Assembly: GCA_964467925.1 (NCBI GenBank)
Contig: CAYXSX010000002.1
Span: 280,881 to 344,880, forward strand
Source: CAYXSX01 sp964467925
Lineage (GTDB): Bacteria; Pseudomonadota; Alphaproteobacteria; Micavibrionales; Micavibrionaceae
Length of the DNA: 64,000 nucleotides
Direction: 5' to 3'
This document shows, one piece after another, positions 44,203 through 52,700 of this stretch (positions are counted from its first letter, which is position 1; every line of letters starts with the position of its first letter). The notes beneath the pieces were generated by a model. It saw only the letters and a list, made by a program, of their open reading frames with translations, had not been told where the DNA came from and searched no databases. The position numbers and the translations under genes are program-made.

Positions 44203-45611
44203 GCGGGAGCCGCCCCTTCGGGTTCTGCGGGAGCGGGAGGATGATGTTTTTCCCACTCACCCAGAAGCTTTTCTCCCGCAGCCATCACTTCCATGTGAAT
44301 AGAATCTATCTCGGGATTGCGAACCAGAATAAAAGCGTTTGTCGTAGGCAGGTTGATCCCCTCTAACACCGTATCCAGCGGTTTTCCTCCATATTTATGG
44401 CCGTTTTCGAGCCCTTTCATTTTGGTGGTTGAAACGTCGAGTTCGTAAGCGATCATGAAAATGGCTTCTCCATTCTTATTGTTTGTTGCCAGCAAAATAA
44501 CATGAACAGGATTGTCTAGATCGCGTTCGGTGATCGGTTGCAAATCGCAGAATGTCACAAGCTCTTCCAGTAGCGCTTGTTTTTGGGCGGCAATATCGCG
44601 CAAATAGGTTGCGCGCGCTTCCAGGTTTTCCGCCGCGCGGGTTATCACTTTTTGCATGGTGTCTTCATCCATGACCTGTAAACCTCCGGCGCTTTTTCCT
44701 TCGCGTTGATCGGTCAGAAGCAAAGGGGCCTGCGCCGTTCCAATGCGCAGGGCATCGTTGCGCTGCGCGACGGCAAGGGGGACTTCGCCGGCCTTAATGC
44801 GTTTCAGTTCGGTTTCTACGTGTTCGGCGTAAGCATCGGCGCTCATCAGGCGTCGTGACCCTGTATCGCCTTTCTGCAAGTATCCGATTTTGGCCCAGCC
44901 GGCGTCTTCCAACAAACTTAAATAGGTAAGCTTTGCGGTTAAGGCCTCTTTGTACATTGCCCGTATCTGCTCGTTACCCGGCATAGTTTCAAAGAGGGCT
45001 TTAGTCCGTTGAAAGGCTTCTTCGCTGAATTGCGTGTGCTGTTTTATTCCTTGCTCTAAAGCGGACATATCAGGTTCTTTATCGCCCAAAAGGTTGTCGA
45101 GGCTGAAGAATTCTGTTTCGCCGTCGAGAGGTATTATTTGTGCGCCGCTTTGTGAAACCAGACGGGGGTCTTTCTCGTAAAACGCGGCAAGCCGTTCGTT
45201 GTAAAGTGGCCTAATTTCATCGTTCAGAAGGATGGAGGCTGATTTCTCGATCTTATCCCGGTTTCTTTCCGCGGCCTCCTTAAAACTGCCGCTTAAAGAG
45301 GCAACCCTGTCGGGGTGAAAAAGCGCGCGGGCATGTTTAAACGCCCTACGAATAGTTCTTAAATCGGATTCCGGGCCGATCGTAAAAAAACCAGGATGGC
45401 TTTCCGGGTTGTCCGGGGACGGTTTGGAGGCGTCCTGCTCCCTAAGTGTGATATCTATGCCCTGAATCCGGTTTTCTGTATCGACGGCTATTGTTATGTG
45501 GGCATCCTGTATCAGGTCTAAAGCAATTTCTCTTTCAAAATGCTCACGCAGGAATGTATTGATAACCGCGTAATGATCGGTGATGTAATGTACGCCGTCG
45601 ATGGAATCCAT
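44199..45611 (-). CDS. Large hypothetical protein with a J-domain-like segment
   Basis: 470 residues, soluble. Residues about 78-135 resemble a J domain: SDLRTIRRAFKHARALFHPDR contains the HPD tripeptide at 99-101, with LLNDEIRPLYNERL after it. The rest is helical and charged, and I do not recognise it. A role as a DnaK co-chaperone is possible. Its stop codon (TAA) and that of the convergent flavoprotein gene (TAG) share two bases. Confidence 0.75.
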   Translation of the reverse strand: MDSIDGVHYITDHYAVINTFLREHFEREIALDLIQDAHITIAVDTENRIQGIDITLREQDASKPSPDNPESHPGFFTIGPESDLRTIRRAFKHARALFHPDRVASLSGSFKEAAERNRDKIEKSASILLNDEIRPLYNERLAAFYEKDPRLVSQSGAQIIPLDGETEFFSLDNLLGDKEPDMSALEQGIKQHTQFSEEAFQRTKALFETMPGNEQIRAMYKEALTAKLTYLSLLEDAGWAKIGYLQKGDTGSRRLMSADAYAEHVETELKRIKAGEVPLAVAQRNDALRIGTAQAPLLLTDQREGKSAGGLQVMDEDTMQKVITRAAENLEARATYLRDIAAQKQALLEELVTFCDLQPITERDLDNPVHVILLATNNKNGEAIFMIAYELDVSTTKMKGLENGHKYGGKPLDTVLEGINLPTTNAFILVRNPEIDSIHMEVMAAGEKLLGEWEKHHPPAPAEPEGAAPA

Positions 45612-45684
45612 GCTGATCTCCTGTACGCATAAAATATTATGGATTGTTTTACGGCGTAATTTTATGGAATGTCAAGCGTGTAAG

Positions 45685-46140
45685 TTAGCGCTTACCCTTA
45701 AAAAACTCGCGCAGAATATCGCCGCATTCATCGGCGAGGATGCCGCTTGTTACTTCCGGTCTGTGGTGGCAGGTGGGTTGGTCGTAGAATTTTGCCCCGT
45801 GCAGGACGCCGCCGCCTTTGGGGTCGGGCGCGCCGATCACCAGCCGCCTAATGCGGGCAAAGGAAATCGCAGCCGCGCACATCGTGCAGGGCTCCAGCGT
45901 GACATACATATCAAACTGCGGAATGCGCTGCGCTCCCGTCATTTTACACGCGGCGCGGATGAGCAGCATTTCGGCATGGGCGCTAGGATCGTTCATCTCG
46001 CGCGTACGGTTTCCGGCCTCGGCGATAATATCGCCCGTCTTGGGGTCGACCAGCACGCCGCCGATGGGAACCTCGTCCCGCGCGGCGGTGGCTTTTGCCT
46101 CTTCCAATGCGGCCTGCATATATATATGGTCTGGCTTCAT
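45685..46140 (-). CDS. tadA: tRNA-specific adenosine deaminase
   Basis: 151 residues. The deaminase zinc site is complete: H55-A-E57 (SAHAEML) and PCTMC with C85 and C88. It converts adenosine 34 to inosine in tRNA-Arg. The ATG at 46140 overlaps by two bases the ATG of the divergent pseudouridine synthase gene; an ATG 7 codons in (46119) is an equally good start by family comparison. Confidence 0.95.
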   Translation of the reverse strand: MKPDHIYMQAALEEAKATAARDEVPIGGVLVDPKTGDIIAEAGNRTREMNDPSAHAEMLLIRAACKMTGAQRIPQFDMYVTLEPCTMCAAAISFARIRRLVIGAPDPKGGGVLHGAKFYDQPTCHHRPEVTSGILADECGDILREFFKGKR

Positions 46141-46888
46141 GAGCGCAGATAATCATAAAACCGAAAGAATAGCAAAGCGTATGGCGCGGGCGGGCCTGTG
46201 TTCGCGGCGCGAGGCCGAGCGCTGGATCGAGGCGGGGCGCGTGACCGTCAACGGCGAGGTGATCAATTCCGCTGCGCTGAACGTATCGGATAGCGATAAA
46301 ATCTATGTCGATAGAAAACCGTTGCAAGGCAAGGAGGAAACGCGGCTGTTCCTCTATCACAAGCCTGCGGGACTGGTGACAAGCGCGCGCGATGAGAAGG
46401 GCCGCGATACGGTGTTTGACGCTTTGCCCAAAACCATGCCGCGCGTGGTGTCGGTCGGGCGGCTGGATATGAATACGGAAGGGCTGTTGTTGCTGACCAA
46501 TGACGGCGAGCTTTCGCGGTTTCTGGAATTGCCCTCCACAGGCTGGAGCCGGAAATACCGCGTACGCGTGCACGGCAAGGTGAACGAGCAGCGCCTTGCC
46601 CAGCTTAAAGACGGTATCAAGGTCGAGGGCGTTCATTATAAATCCATCGAGGCGAGCCTTGATAGCGTACAGGGTGCCAATAGCTGGCTCACCATCGTTT
46701 TGCGCGAGGGCAAGAACCGTGAAATCCGCCGCGTGATGGAGGCGCTGGGACTGAAAGTGAACCGACTGATCCGCACTTCTTACGGGCCGTTCCAGCTTAA
46801 TAAACTGGAAAAAGGGGCGGTGGAGGAAGTAAAGCCGCAGGTGCTGCGCGATCAGGTGACGAAGTTTTTCAAAGGGCGCGGGGGATGA
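46139..46888 (+). CDS. rRNA pseudouridine synthase, RsuA/RluB family
   Basis: 249 residues from the ATG at 46139. An S4 RNA-binding domain (AKRMARAGLCSRREAERWI) leads into the catalytic domain with GRLDMNTEGLLLLTNDGEL, whose aspartate is catalytic, and REGKNREIRRVMEALG. The size and motifs fit RluB (23S rRNA) or the related RluE/RluF/RsuA. Open frame continues upstream across tadA but that part is antisense shadow. Confidence 0.93.
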   Translation: MSADNHKTERIAKRMARAGLCSRREAERWIEAGRVTVNGEVINSAALNVSDSDKIYVDRKPLQGKEETRLFLYHKPAGLVTSARDEKGRDTVFDALPKTMPRVVSVGRLDMNTEGLLLLTNDGELSRFLELPSTGWSRKYRVRVHGKVNEQRLAQLKDGIKVEGVHYKSIEASLDSVQGANSWLTIVLREGKNREIRRVMEALGLKVNRLIRTSYGPFQLNKLEKGAVEEVKPQVLRDQVTKFFKGRGG

Positions 46889-46901
46889 GAATTACAAAAT
46901 A

Positions 46902-47022
46902 CGTCATCCTGACCGACCCCGGACTTGTTCCGGGGGAGTCGAAGGATCTCCTTAAGTGGTATGAGATCCTTCGACTACGTCCGCTTTCGCTTTGCTACAG
47001 CGTGACTTCGCTCAGGATGACG
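46902..47022. repeat. Palindromic repeat (family B) upstream of rsmD
   Basis: CGTCATCCTGA at the left and TCAGGATGACG at the right; inner GAAGGATCTC/GAGATCCTTC. It ends 14 bases before the rsmD start. Confidence 0.8.
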
Positions 47023-47036
47023 GGATTGGTGAGAGG

Positions 47037-47687
47037 ATGAGAATAGTAGCCGGGCAATATGGCGGGCGCAGGCTGGAAGTGCCGAAAGGGCGCGATATCC
47101 GCCCGACTTCCGATAAAGTGCGCGGGGCGATTTTTAACGCTCTGCGTTCGAGAGGCGCGGTGGAGAATGCGCGCGTACTGGACGCGTTTTGCGGCACCGG
47201 CGCGCTGGGGCTGGAGGCTCTTTCGCAAGGCGCGGCGCATTGTACGTTTTTGGATAAGGCGAAGGATTCACTCGCGCTGGCCAAGGTTAATGCACAGGCG
47301 CTGGGCTTATTATCTCCGTCATTGCGAGGAGCGCAGCGACGCGGCAATCCAGCAATGCAAGAGGGTTCCTTAGATTGCTTCCCCCGGCTCAGAGGCCGGG
47401 GTCGCAATGACGAGAAGGACGTAGAATTTCTTTTAAAGGATTCATCGAAACTCGGCGCATGCCCATCCGATCCGTTTGACCTCGTTTTTCTCGACCCGCC
47501 GTATAATCAGGATCTGGTGAGCGCGGCCCTTACCGACCTATATGAGGGTAACTGGCTTTCAAGCGAAGCCGTTATCGTGATTGAGGCGGAAAAAAGATGG
47601 GGCGGTGAAATCCCGCCCCATTATAAAATTATAGATGAAAAAACCTACGGCGATACGAAGGTGATATTTTTGCACTATAAACAGTAA
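47037..47687 (+). CDS. rsmD: 16S rRNA (guanine966-N2)-methyltransferase with an in-frame repeat insertion
   Basis: 216 residues from MRIVAGQYGGRRL at 47037; the open frame upstream is repeat sequence. The methyltransferase motifs are VLDAFCGTGALGLEALSQGA (SAM binding) and LVFLDPPYNQDL (catalytic). A 96-bp palindromic repeat at 47317-47412 adds exactly 32 codons between two conserved blocks (after QALGLL, before VEFLLKD), giving an arginine- and glycine-rich loop. The frame is kept, so the enzyme may still work. Confidence 0.93.
   Translation: MRIVAGQYGGRRLEVPKGRDIRPTSDKVRGAIFNALRSRGAVENARVLDAFCGTGALGLEALSQGAAHCTFLDKAKDSLALAKVNAQALGLLSPSLRGAQRRGNPAMQEGSLDCFPRLRGRGRNDEKDVEFLLKDSSKLGACPSDPFDLVFLDPPYNQDLVSAALTDLYEGNWLSSEAVIVIEAEKRWGGEIPPHYKIIDEKTYGDTKVIFLHYKQ
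47317..47412. repeat. Palindromic repeat (family C) inside rsmD
   Basis: 96 bp with ends CGTCATTGCG and CGCAATGACG; same family as 48749-48835. Translated in frame as 32 residues. Confidence 0.88.
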
Positions 47688-47737
47688 CCAAAATTTTTGA
47701 CACGGAATGCAGGGCGGTCACGGAGGCTTTCATGAAT

Positions 47738-47817
47738 GTCATCCCGGGCTTGTCCCGGGATCCATTTACCAGCCCGGCGTGATCGGAAGAATGGATTCCG
47801 GCCTTCGCCGGAATGAC
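47738..47817. repeat. Palindromic repeat (family A) between rsmD and uppP
   Basis: Near copy of 38230-38312 (GTCATCCCGGGCTTGTC ... TTCGCCGGAATGAC). Confidence 0.8.
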
Positions 47818-47841
47818 ATTGTGGTAAATTACGTGTCACAC

Positions 47842-48672
47842 TCATCCAATCATCCCGCCGTAAACCAGCCCCAGAAGCGCGATCCCGAGAATGATCCGGT
47901 AAATGGCGAAGATTTTGAAATCGGCGCGGGCGAGCCATTTCATCATCAGGTGAATGGCGAGCAGGCCGGAGGCGAAGGAAATCGTGGCGCCCAGCACGGC
48001 GTCCATGGTCAGGCGGGCATCGTCCATTTTGATCAGGCTGACGGTTTCCAGCAATCCGGCCCCCGCAATGGCGACGATGGCGAGCAGGAGGGAAAAACGC
48101 GCGGCATCCGTGCGGTTATAGCCGAAAAACCGCGCCGCGGTCATGGTGATGCCGGAACGGCTGGTGCCCGGTACTAGCGCCAGAACCTGCGCGAGGCCGA
48201 TCATCAGGGCGTGCAGGGGCGTCATGGATTCCAGCGGTTTGTCGGCGGGCTTTTTAGCGTCCACCACCCAGAGTAGAACGCCGAAAACGAGTGTCGTCCA
48301 GCCGATAATCTCCACCGCATGGCCCCAGAAAAACTCGTAATGATGCATGGCGAAGCCTGCGGCGATGACGGGCAGTGAGGAGATGATGACGTTGATGTTC
48401 ATTTGTGCGCCCACCGATTTCACATTGCCTGAGGCTAAAGAGAAAACGCCGAAGATCATCTCCCGCACGTCGCGCCAAAAATACAGGAGTACGGCGAATA
48501 ACGTGCCGACATGCACGGCGACATCCATCAGCAGGTTTTGGGCGAAAATCGCCTGCGAAGCTTCTTCGTCCGTAAAGGCGTGAATAAGCGCCAGATGGCC
48601 GCTGGAGCTGATGGGCAGGAATTCTGTAAGCCCCTGTACGAGGGCGAGGATGATAATGAGATAAAGCGGCAT
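47842..48672 (-). CDS. uppP: Undecaprenyl-diphosphatase UppP (BacA)
   Basis: 276 residues, about eight membrane segments. Both catalytic motifs are present: GLTEFLPISSSGHLAL near the N-terminus and PGTSRSGITMTAARFFG in the second half. It recycles the undecaprenyl carrier for peptidoglycan and polysaccharide synthesis and gives some bacitracin resistance. Confidence 0.96.
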   Translation of the reverse strand: MPLYLIIILALVQGLTEFLPISSSGHLALIHAFTDEEASQAIFAQNLLMDVAVHVGTLFAVLLYFWRDVREMIFGVFSLASGNVKSVGAQMNINVIISSLPVIAAGFAMHHYEFFWGHAVEIIGWTTLVFGVLLWVVDAKKPADKPLESMTPLHALMIGLAQVLALVPGTSRSGITMTAARFFGYNRTDAARFSLLLAIVAIAGAGLLETVSLIKMDDARLTMDAVLGATISFASGLLAIHLMMKWLARADFKIFAIYRIILGIALLGLVYGGMIG

Positions 48673-48748
48673 GGAATTTAAGACCTTGTCTTTGGTTGTG
48701 GTAAATTTATGCTTATTTATATATTTAGTAAATATACGCTGTAAAAGT

Positions 48749-48835
48749 CGTCATTGCGAGCGACCGGAGGGAGCGCGGCAATCCAGCAAATAGGAATTCT
48801 GGATTGCTTCGTCGCTGGTGCTCCTCGCAATGACG
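48749..48835. repeat. Palindromic repeat (family C) upstream of uppP
   Basis: 87 bp, ends CGTCATTGCG / CGCAATGACG, inner GGCAATCCAG / CTGGATTGC. Second copy of the element found inside rsmD. Confidence 0.85.
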
Positions 48836-48852
48836 TTTAAGGGAAGTGAGGC

Positions 48853-49065
48853 ATGGTCTATCTGTTTGGCATCGGGGGTTTTATCGGCGGCTTTGTGCTG
48901 GGGCAGTTGCTGCTGTCCTTTTTGCTGCGGCATAAAACGCGGGAGGAATTATTGTCCGACAAGGCGCTGAAATGGAAATACGGCACATTGAACTGGCTGG
49001 TGGCGGCGATGGGATGCGCTTCGGCGCTTATGCTGCATGAAAAGCTCTTTGTCGCGGGGCCTTGA
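48853..49065 (+). CDS. Small hypothetical membrane protein
   Basis: 70 residues with two probable membrane segments (about 3-25 and 45-62) separated by a charged loop. It starts 17 bases after the palindromic repeat. No family recognised; kept as a gene because hydropathy and a GGGAAG-type ribosome site fit. Confidence 0.55.
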   Translation: MVYLFGIGGFIGGFVLGQLLLSFLLRHKTREELLSDKALKWKYGTLNWLVAAMGCASALMLHEKLFVAGP

Positions 49066-49126
49066 CGTTTTACGGCGTTCCTCTATCTGTGTAGGATAAT
49101 AATTCCAACAAAAGGATTCGGGGATC

Positions 49127-49735
49127 ATGAAAAAATTACTTCTTTCATTGGGCGTTTTATCCGTTATGGGGCTGGCGCAGCCGGCGGCGGCGGAAATTGA
49201 GCGTTACACACTGGACAAGCCGCATACGCAGATTCTGTTTTTTGCCGATCATCTCGGCTTTTCGCATTCCATGGGGAAGTTTACCGATTACAGCGGCAGT
49301 ATAGTGTTTAATCGTGAAGACCCGGCCGGCTCTTCGGTCGAGGTGAGCATTCCCACCGCATCGCTGGAGATGAACGACGATGCCTGGAACCAGCATATGA
49401 AGGGTGCGGATTTTTTTAATGTCGAGAAATTTCCAACCATGACGTTCAAAAGCACCGCGATTAAGGTGACTGGTGATAATATGGCGGATATTACAGGTGA
49501 TCTTACGCTTCTGGGTGTGACCAAGCCCGTAACGTTACACGTGAAACATAATTCCTCCGGCAAGCATGCCTTCAGCGGCAAATATATTTCCGGCTTTTCG
49601 GCAACGGGTACGATCAAGCGTTCCGATTTCGGAATGAATTACGGCCTTCCGGCCGTGGGTGATGAGGTTGAACTTCGCATTGAAGTCGAGGCTATCCGTG
49701 AGGAAGCCGAAGGCGAAAGCACGAGCAATAAATAA
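49127..49735 (+). CDS. YceI-family periplasmic protein
   Basis: 202 residues with a signal peptide (cleavage near PAAAE). The YceI lipocalin-like barrel shows LDKPHTQILFFADHLGFSHS near its start and the pattern WNQHMKGADFFNVEKFPTMTFKS. Family members bind long isoprenoids such as polyprenyl chains. The next gene carries a second YceI domain, so the two probably act together. Confidence 0.92.
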   Translation: MKKLLLSLGVLSVMGLAQPAAAEIERYTLDKPHTQILFFADHLGFSHSMGKFTDYSGSIVFNREDPAGSSVEVSIPTASLEMNDDAWNQHMKGADFFNVEKFPTMTFKSTAIKVTGDNMADITGDLTLLGVTKPVTLHVKHNSSGKHAFSGKYISGFSATGTIKRSDFGMNYGLPAVGDEVELRIEVEAIREEAEGESTSNK

Positions 49736-49745
49736 GGCGCTGTGA

Positions 49746-50969
49746 ATGGAAGAGCCCACCCCATCCGCCCGCTATGGCCTGATCGCCCGCTTGTTTCACT
49801 GGAGCATGGCGCTGATCGTGATCGGTCTGCTGGGGGTGGGATTTTACATGGCGGGTCTGGATTTCAGCCCGTTCAAGCTCCAGCTATACGGCCTGCATAA
49901 ATCCTTTGGCCTTCTGATCCTGGGGCTTGTGGCCTTGCGCATTCTCTGGCGGCTGGTACGCCCGCCGCCCGGCTCGCTTCCCACCCATGCGGCGTGGGAA
50001 AAGGCAGTGGCGAAGCTTACGCATTTTCTGCTCTATGCCGGAATGATCGGTATGCCCCTGACGGGCTGGATCATGTCTTCGGCGGGGGATTTTCCGATAC
50101 CGTTTTTCGGCCTATTCGAAGTGCCGGACGTAACGGCCAAGAATGAAGCGCTGTTTCGCTTGACCCGCGAGTTGCACGAGGTGTTTGGGATATGTTTGCT
50201 TGGCGCGATTCTGCTGCACTTTGCCGGGGCGGTGAAGCACCACCTGATCGACCGCGACGAAACATTGCGTCGTATGGGCGGGAATATGGCGATGGCTGTG
50301 CTGGGTGCTGCGCTTTTGGTCGGCCCGGTGTATTTTGTTTCGCATGAATTATTAAAAGAATTTCGCGGTAAAGCGGCGGAGGGTGAACAAGCCGTGCTAG
50401 AAGATCAGGCCAAAAATTCTAAGGCTCCCGTGGAAGCGGCCCAAGACGTCTGGGTTATCGACCATGATCAAAGCGCCATTAAGTTTCAGGCCACCCAGTA
50501 CGGGCAGAGCTTTGAGGGGCAGTTCGGCAGGTTTGACGGTACGATTATTTTCGATCCGGAAAATCTGGACGGAGCGCGTGCCGATATAGAGATAGATATC
50601 GCCAGTATCAAAACGGGCAGCGAGGACCGCGACATTCAAGCGAAGGGAAGCGATTGGTTCAATGTCGCAGAATTTCCCAAGGCGCATTTCAAGGCAGGCA
50701 GGTTCGAAGCGAAAGGGCAGGATGAGAGCGGAGCGAATCGGTATACGGCCTATGGTGATTTAACGATTCGAGGGGCCACGATTCAGGTCGAATTGCCCTT
50801 TACCCTGTCCATTTCTCAAAATGAGGAAGGAAAATCACGCGCACGGATGGAGGGGCAAATGACCCTCCAAAGGCTCGATTTCGGTATCGGTCAGGGCCAA
50901 TGGGAATCGACGGAAGCTATAGGGAATAATGTAGTGTTGAGTGTAGAAATTAAAGTACAACGTTTTTAG
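49746..50969 (+). CDS. Cytochrome b561 fused to a YceI domain
   Basis: 407 residues. The N-terminal part (about 5-180) is a four-span cytochrome b561 with heme-ligand histidines in ARLFHWSMAL, GLHKSFGLLI and LHEVFG/LLHFAG. A further membrane segment near 185-205 leads into a periplasmic YceI barrel (about 235-405: WVIDHDQSAIKFQATQYGQS, SDWFNVAEFPKAHF). The fusion suggests electron transfer to a lipid-like ligand such as a quinone or isoprenoid. It starts 10 bases after the stand-alone YceI gene. Confidence 0.92.
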   Translation: MEEPTPSARYGLIARLFHWSMALIVIGLLGVGFYMAGLDFSPFKLQLYGLHKSFGLLILGLVALRILWRLVRPPPGSLPTHAAWEKAVAKLTHFLLYAGMIGMPLTGWIMSSAGDFPIPFFGLFEVPDVTAKNEALFRLTRELHEVFGICLLGAILLHFAGAVKHHLIDRDETLRRMGGNMAMAVLGAALLVGPVYFVSHELLKEFRGKAAEGEQAVLEDQAKNSKAPVEAAQDVWVIDHDQSAIKFQATQYGQSFEGQFGRFDGTIIFDPENLDGARADIEIDIASIKTGSEDRDIQAKGSDWFNVAEFPKAHFKAGRFEAKGQDESGANRYTAYGDLTIRGATIQVELPFTLSISQNEEGKSRARMEGQMTLQRLDFGIGQGQWESTEAIGNNVVLSVEIKVQRF

Positions 50970-50998
50970 TTGACATAATTTTATTATTTTTGTAATTT
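50970..50998 (+). promoter_or_regulatory. Sigma70-like promoter
   Basis: TTGACA (50970-50975), 17 bases, TAATTT (50993-50998), 43 bases before the ATG of the secreted hypothetical. Confidence 0.65.
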
Positions 50999-51041
50999 CT
51001 CAGACACTTTTTATGAATAAATTTTTAAGAGGGCTCATAAT

Positions 51042-51626
51042 ATGAATCGTCCGTTGGTTAAAACCGCTGGAGCGGTATTTTTCGTTGGTTCTTTAATGTC
51101 GGCAGCGTCCGCTGTTGCAGGCGGGAAAAACGAAAGACTTTTTTTCCCTCGTGGTACAGCTGAACTAGTGGCCTATCAGGAAGCGGTAAAGGCTTTTAAA
51201 GATAGACATGATTGCGTTAGGCCGGATGGCTTTGATCCTAGAGAGTATGTTTTCGACCACGGCAACAAGAGAGGTTTGCCGCACGGTGACTCTGGTGGCA
51301 AACATTATAAGAGGCCAGTTATTGTAGAAATGTTAGACTATCCGCAAGAGACTGACCGTAACCGGTCGCGGCATGTTATGGCGTGTAAGAGTGCGGATGG
51401 TGCCGTGCATGTGGGAGTGCTTGTAACCGAAGTGTTCACGAAATCGGTACGGGCCGAGGCAGGGCTTAAAGGGACTTTGGGATTAAAGGTAGACGTTCCA
51501 GCGGCTAGGGCGTGGTTTGTAGAACAACGCAGTTATACGCCACAATCTAGAAGTCCCAGAGGCGGGGAGCCGGCGCTTGATATCAGTGAAACAGACCGTT
51601 ATGTAAACTATGACCTTCATAACTAA
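51042..51626 (+). CDS. Hypothetical secreted protein
   Basis: 194 residues with a signal peptide (cleavage near AVAG). The mature part is rich in arginine, histidine and aspartate, with two cysteines (HDCVRPDG and MACKSADG) that could form a disulfide. It has its own promoter and looks more AT-rich than the neighbours. No family recognised. Confidence 0.7.
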   Translation: MNRPLVKTAGAVFFVGSLMSAASAVAGGKNERLFFPRGTAELVAYQEAVKAFKDRHDCVRPDGFDPREYVFDHGNKRGLPHGDSGGKHYKRPVIVEMLDYPQETDRNRSRHVMACKSADGAVHVGVLVTEVFTKSVRAEAGLKGTLGLKVDVPAARAWFVEQRSYTPQSRSPRGGEPALDISETDRYVNYDLHN

Positions 51627-51736
51627 ACGGTTTGCGAATACACAACCTTGCGACATAGTATAGAAACGGCAATATAAAGCTTTGTTGCTTTTAGGGCTGT
51701 TCTTTGAACATTTTCTCCGCTAAGCTTTCAAGTATT

Positions 51737-52405
51737 ATGAGAACATTGTTTCATCTATGGCTTCATCCCTATTCGCGTAAAGTGCGGGTTGTGCTGGCGG
51801 AGAAGAATCTCGACTTCGAATTGCAGATCGAGAAAATCTGGGAACGGCGTACAGAATTCCTCGCCATGAACCCGGCGGGTGACGTTCCGGTTCTGGTAGA
51901 GCCGGACGGCACGACGATCGCCAATTCGCAAGTTATTTGCGAATATCTTGAGGAAGTGTATCCGGAGCAGAACTTATTAGGTTCCGACCCCGTCCAGCGT
52001 GCGGAAACCCGCCGCTTGGTCAGTTGGTTCGACGTAAAGTTCAACCGCGAGGTAACGGAAAACCTTGTGGGGGAAAAGCTGATGAAGCGTTTCCTGAAAC
52101 TGGGCGAGCCGCATGGTCCGTCCATCCGTGCGGGCAGCGCCAATATCCATTACCACCTTGATTACATTGGTTTCCTGACGGAAAAGCGCAACTGGCTGGC
52201 GGGGGACAGTTTCTCTCTGGCCGATATTGCGACCGCCGCGCATTTATCGGCAATCGATTATATTGGCGACGTTCCGTGGGAGGAGCATCAGGCGGCGCAG
52301 GAATGGTACGCCAAGGTCAAATCCCGCAAGAGCTTCAAGGCGCTCCTCGATGACCGCGTTCCGGGTTTCGCCCCCGCGGGTCATTACGAAGATGTTGATT
52401 TTTAA
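51737..52405 (+). CDS. fzlA: FtsZ-binding glutathione S-transferase homologue FzlA
   Basis: 222 residues from the ATG at 51737 (MRTLFHLWLHPYSRKVRVVL); an upstream ATG adds 11 unlikely residues. GST fold, with the FzlA-type sequence WERRTEFLAMNPAGDVPVLV, IRAGSANIHYHLDYIGFL and the C-terminal HYEDVDF, which I recognise from Caulobacter FzlA. That protein binds FtsZ filaments and is needed for constriction. This supports an alphaproteobacterial host. Confidence 0.88.
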   Translation: MRTLFHLWLHPYSRKVRVVLAEKNLDFELQIEKIWERRTEFLAMNPAGDVPVLVEPDGTTIANSQVICEYLEEVYPEQNLLGSDPVQRAETRRLVSWFDVKFNREVTENLVGEKLMKRFLKLGEPHGPSIRAGSANIHYHLDYIGFLTEKRNWLAGDSFSLADIATAAHLSAIDYIGDVPWEEHQAAQEWYAKVKSRKSFKALLDDRVPGFAPAGHYEDVDF

Positions 52406-52428
52406 TCACTGATCCTTACATTGCTATA

Positions 52429-52700
52429 GGGTCTGGGCCTGTAACTTTTATAATTTCTGCGCGGGTCAAATTTTTGATGGATGGAAGTAAAAATTGTGCT
52501 GGGCATAGCCACCGCTACGTTCAAGCAATTTTTACAAACAGACGCAAAAATTTGCCGCGCCCTGAAAGGGTTGATCATGAATAGTATATCTACAGCGTCA
52601 AGCAAGCTCACCGTAGCTACGGCTATGCTATCGCTTGCTTTCCTAGTATCTATACTATTCCTGATCAACAGAATTTCATAAAAGTTACAGGCCCAGACCC
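52429..52700. mobile_element. Miniature inverted-repeat element (MITE) with TA target duplication
   Basis: 272 bp with perfect 23-bp inverted ends (52429-52451, 52678-52700; GGGTCTGGGCCTGTAAC...) bracketed by TA on both sides (52427-52428, 52701-52702), as in IS630/Tc1-mariner elements. A second, imperfect inverted pair lies inside (GTTGATCATGAATAGTATA near 52570 and its partner near 52655). It has no transposase, so it would depend on one elsewhere in the genome. Confidence 0.82.

Noticed and set aside
45818..46138. N-terminal extension of the pseudouridine synthase
   Set aside because: It is antisense to tadA, and the S4 domain begins directly after the ATG at 46139.
46992..47036. N-terminal extension of rsmD
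   Set aside because: The extra codons are the right arm of a family B repeat; RsmD homologues start at MRIVAGQ.
52481..52681. 66-residue open frame inside the MITE
   Set aside because: It lies wholly between the inverted ends, its sequence mirrors the inner inverted repeat, and it has no good ribosome site.
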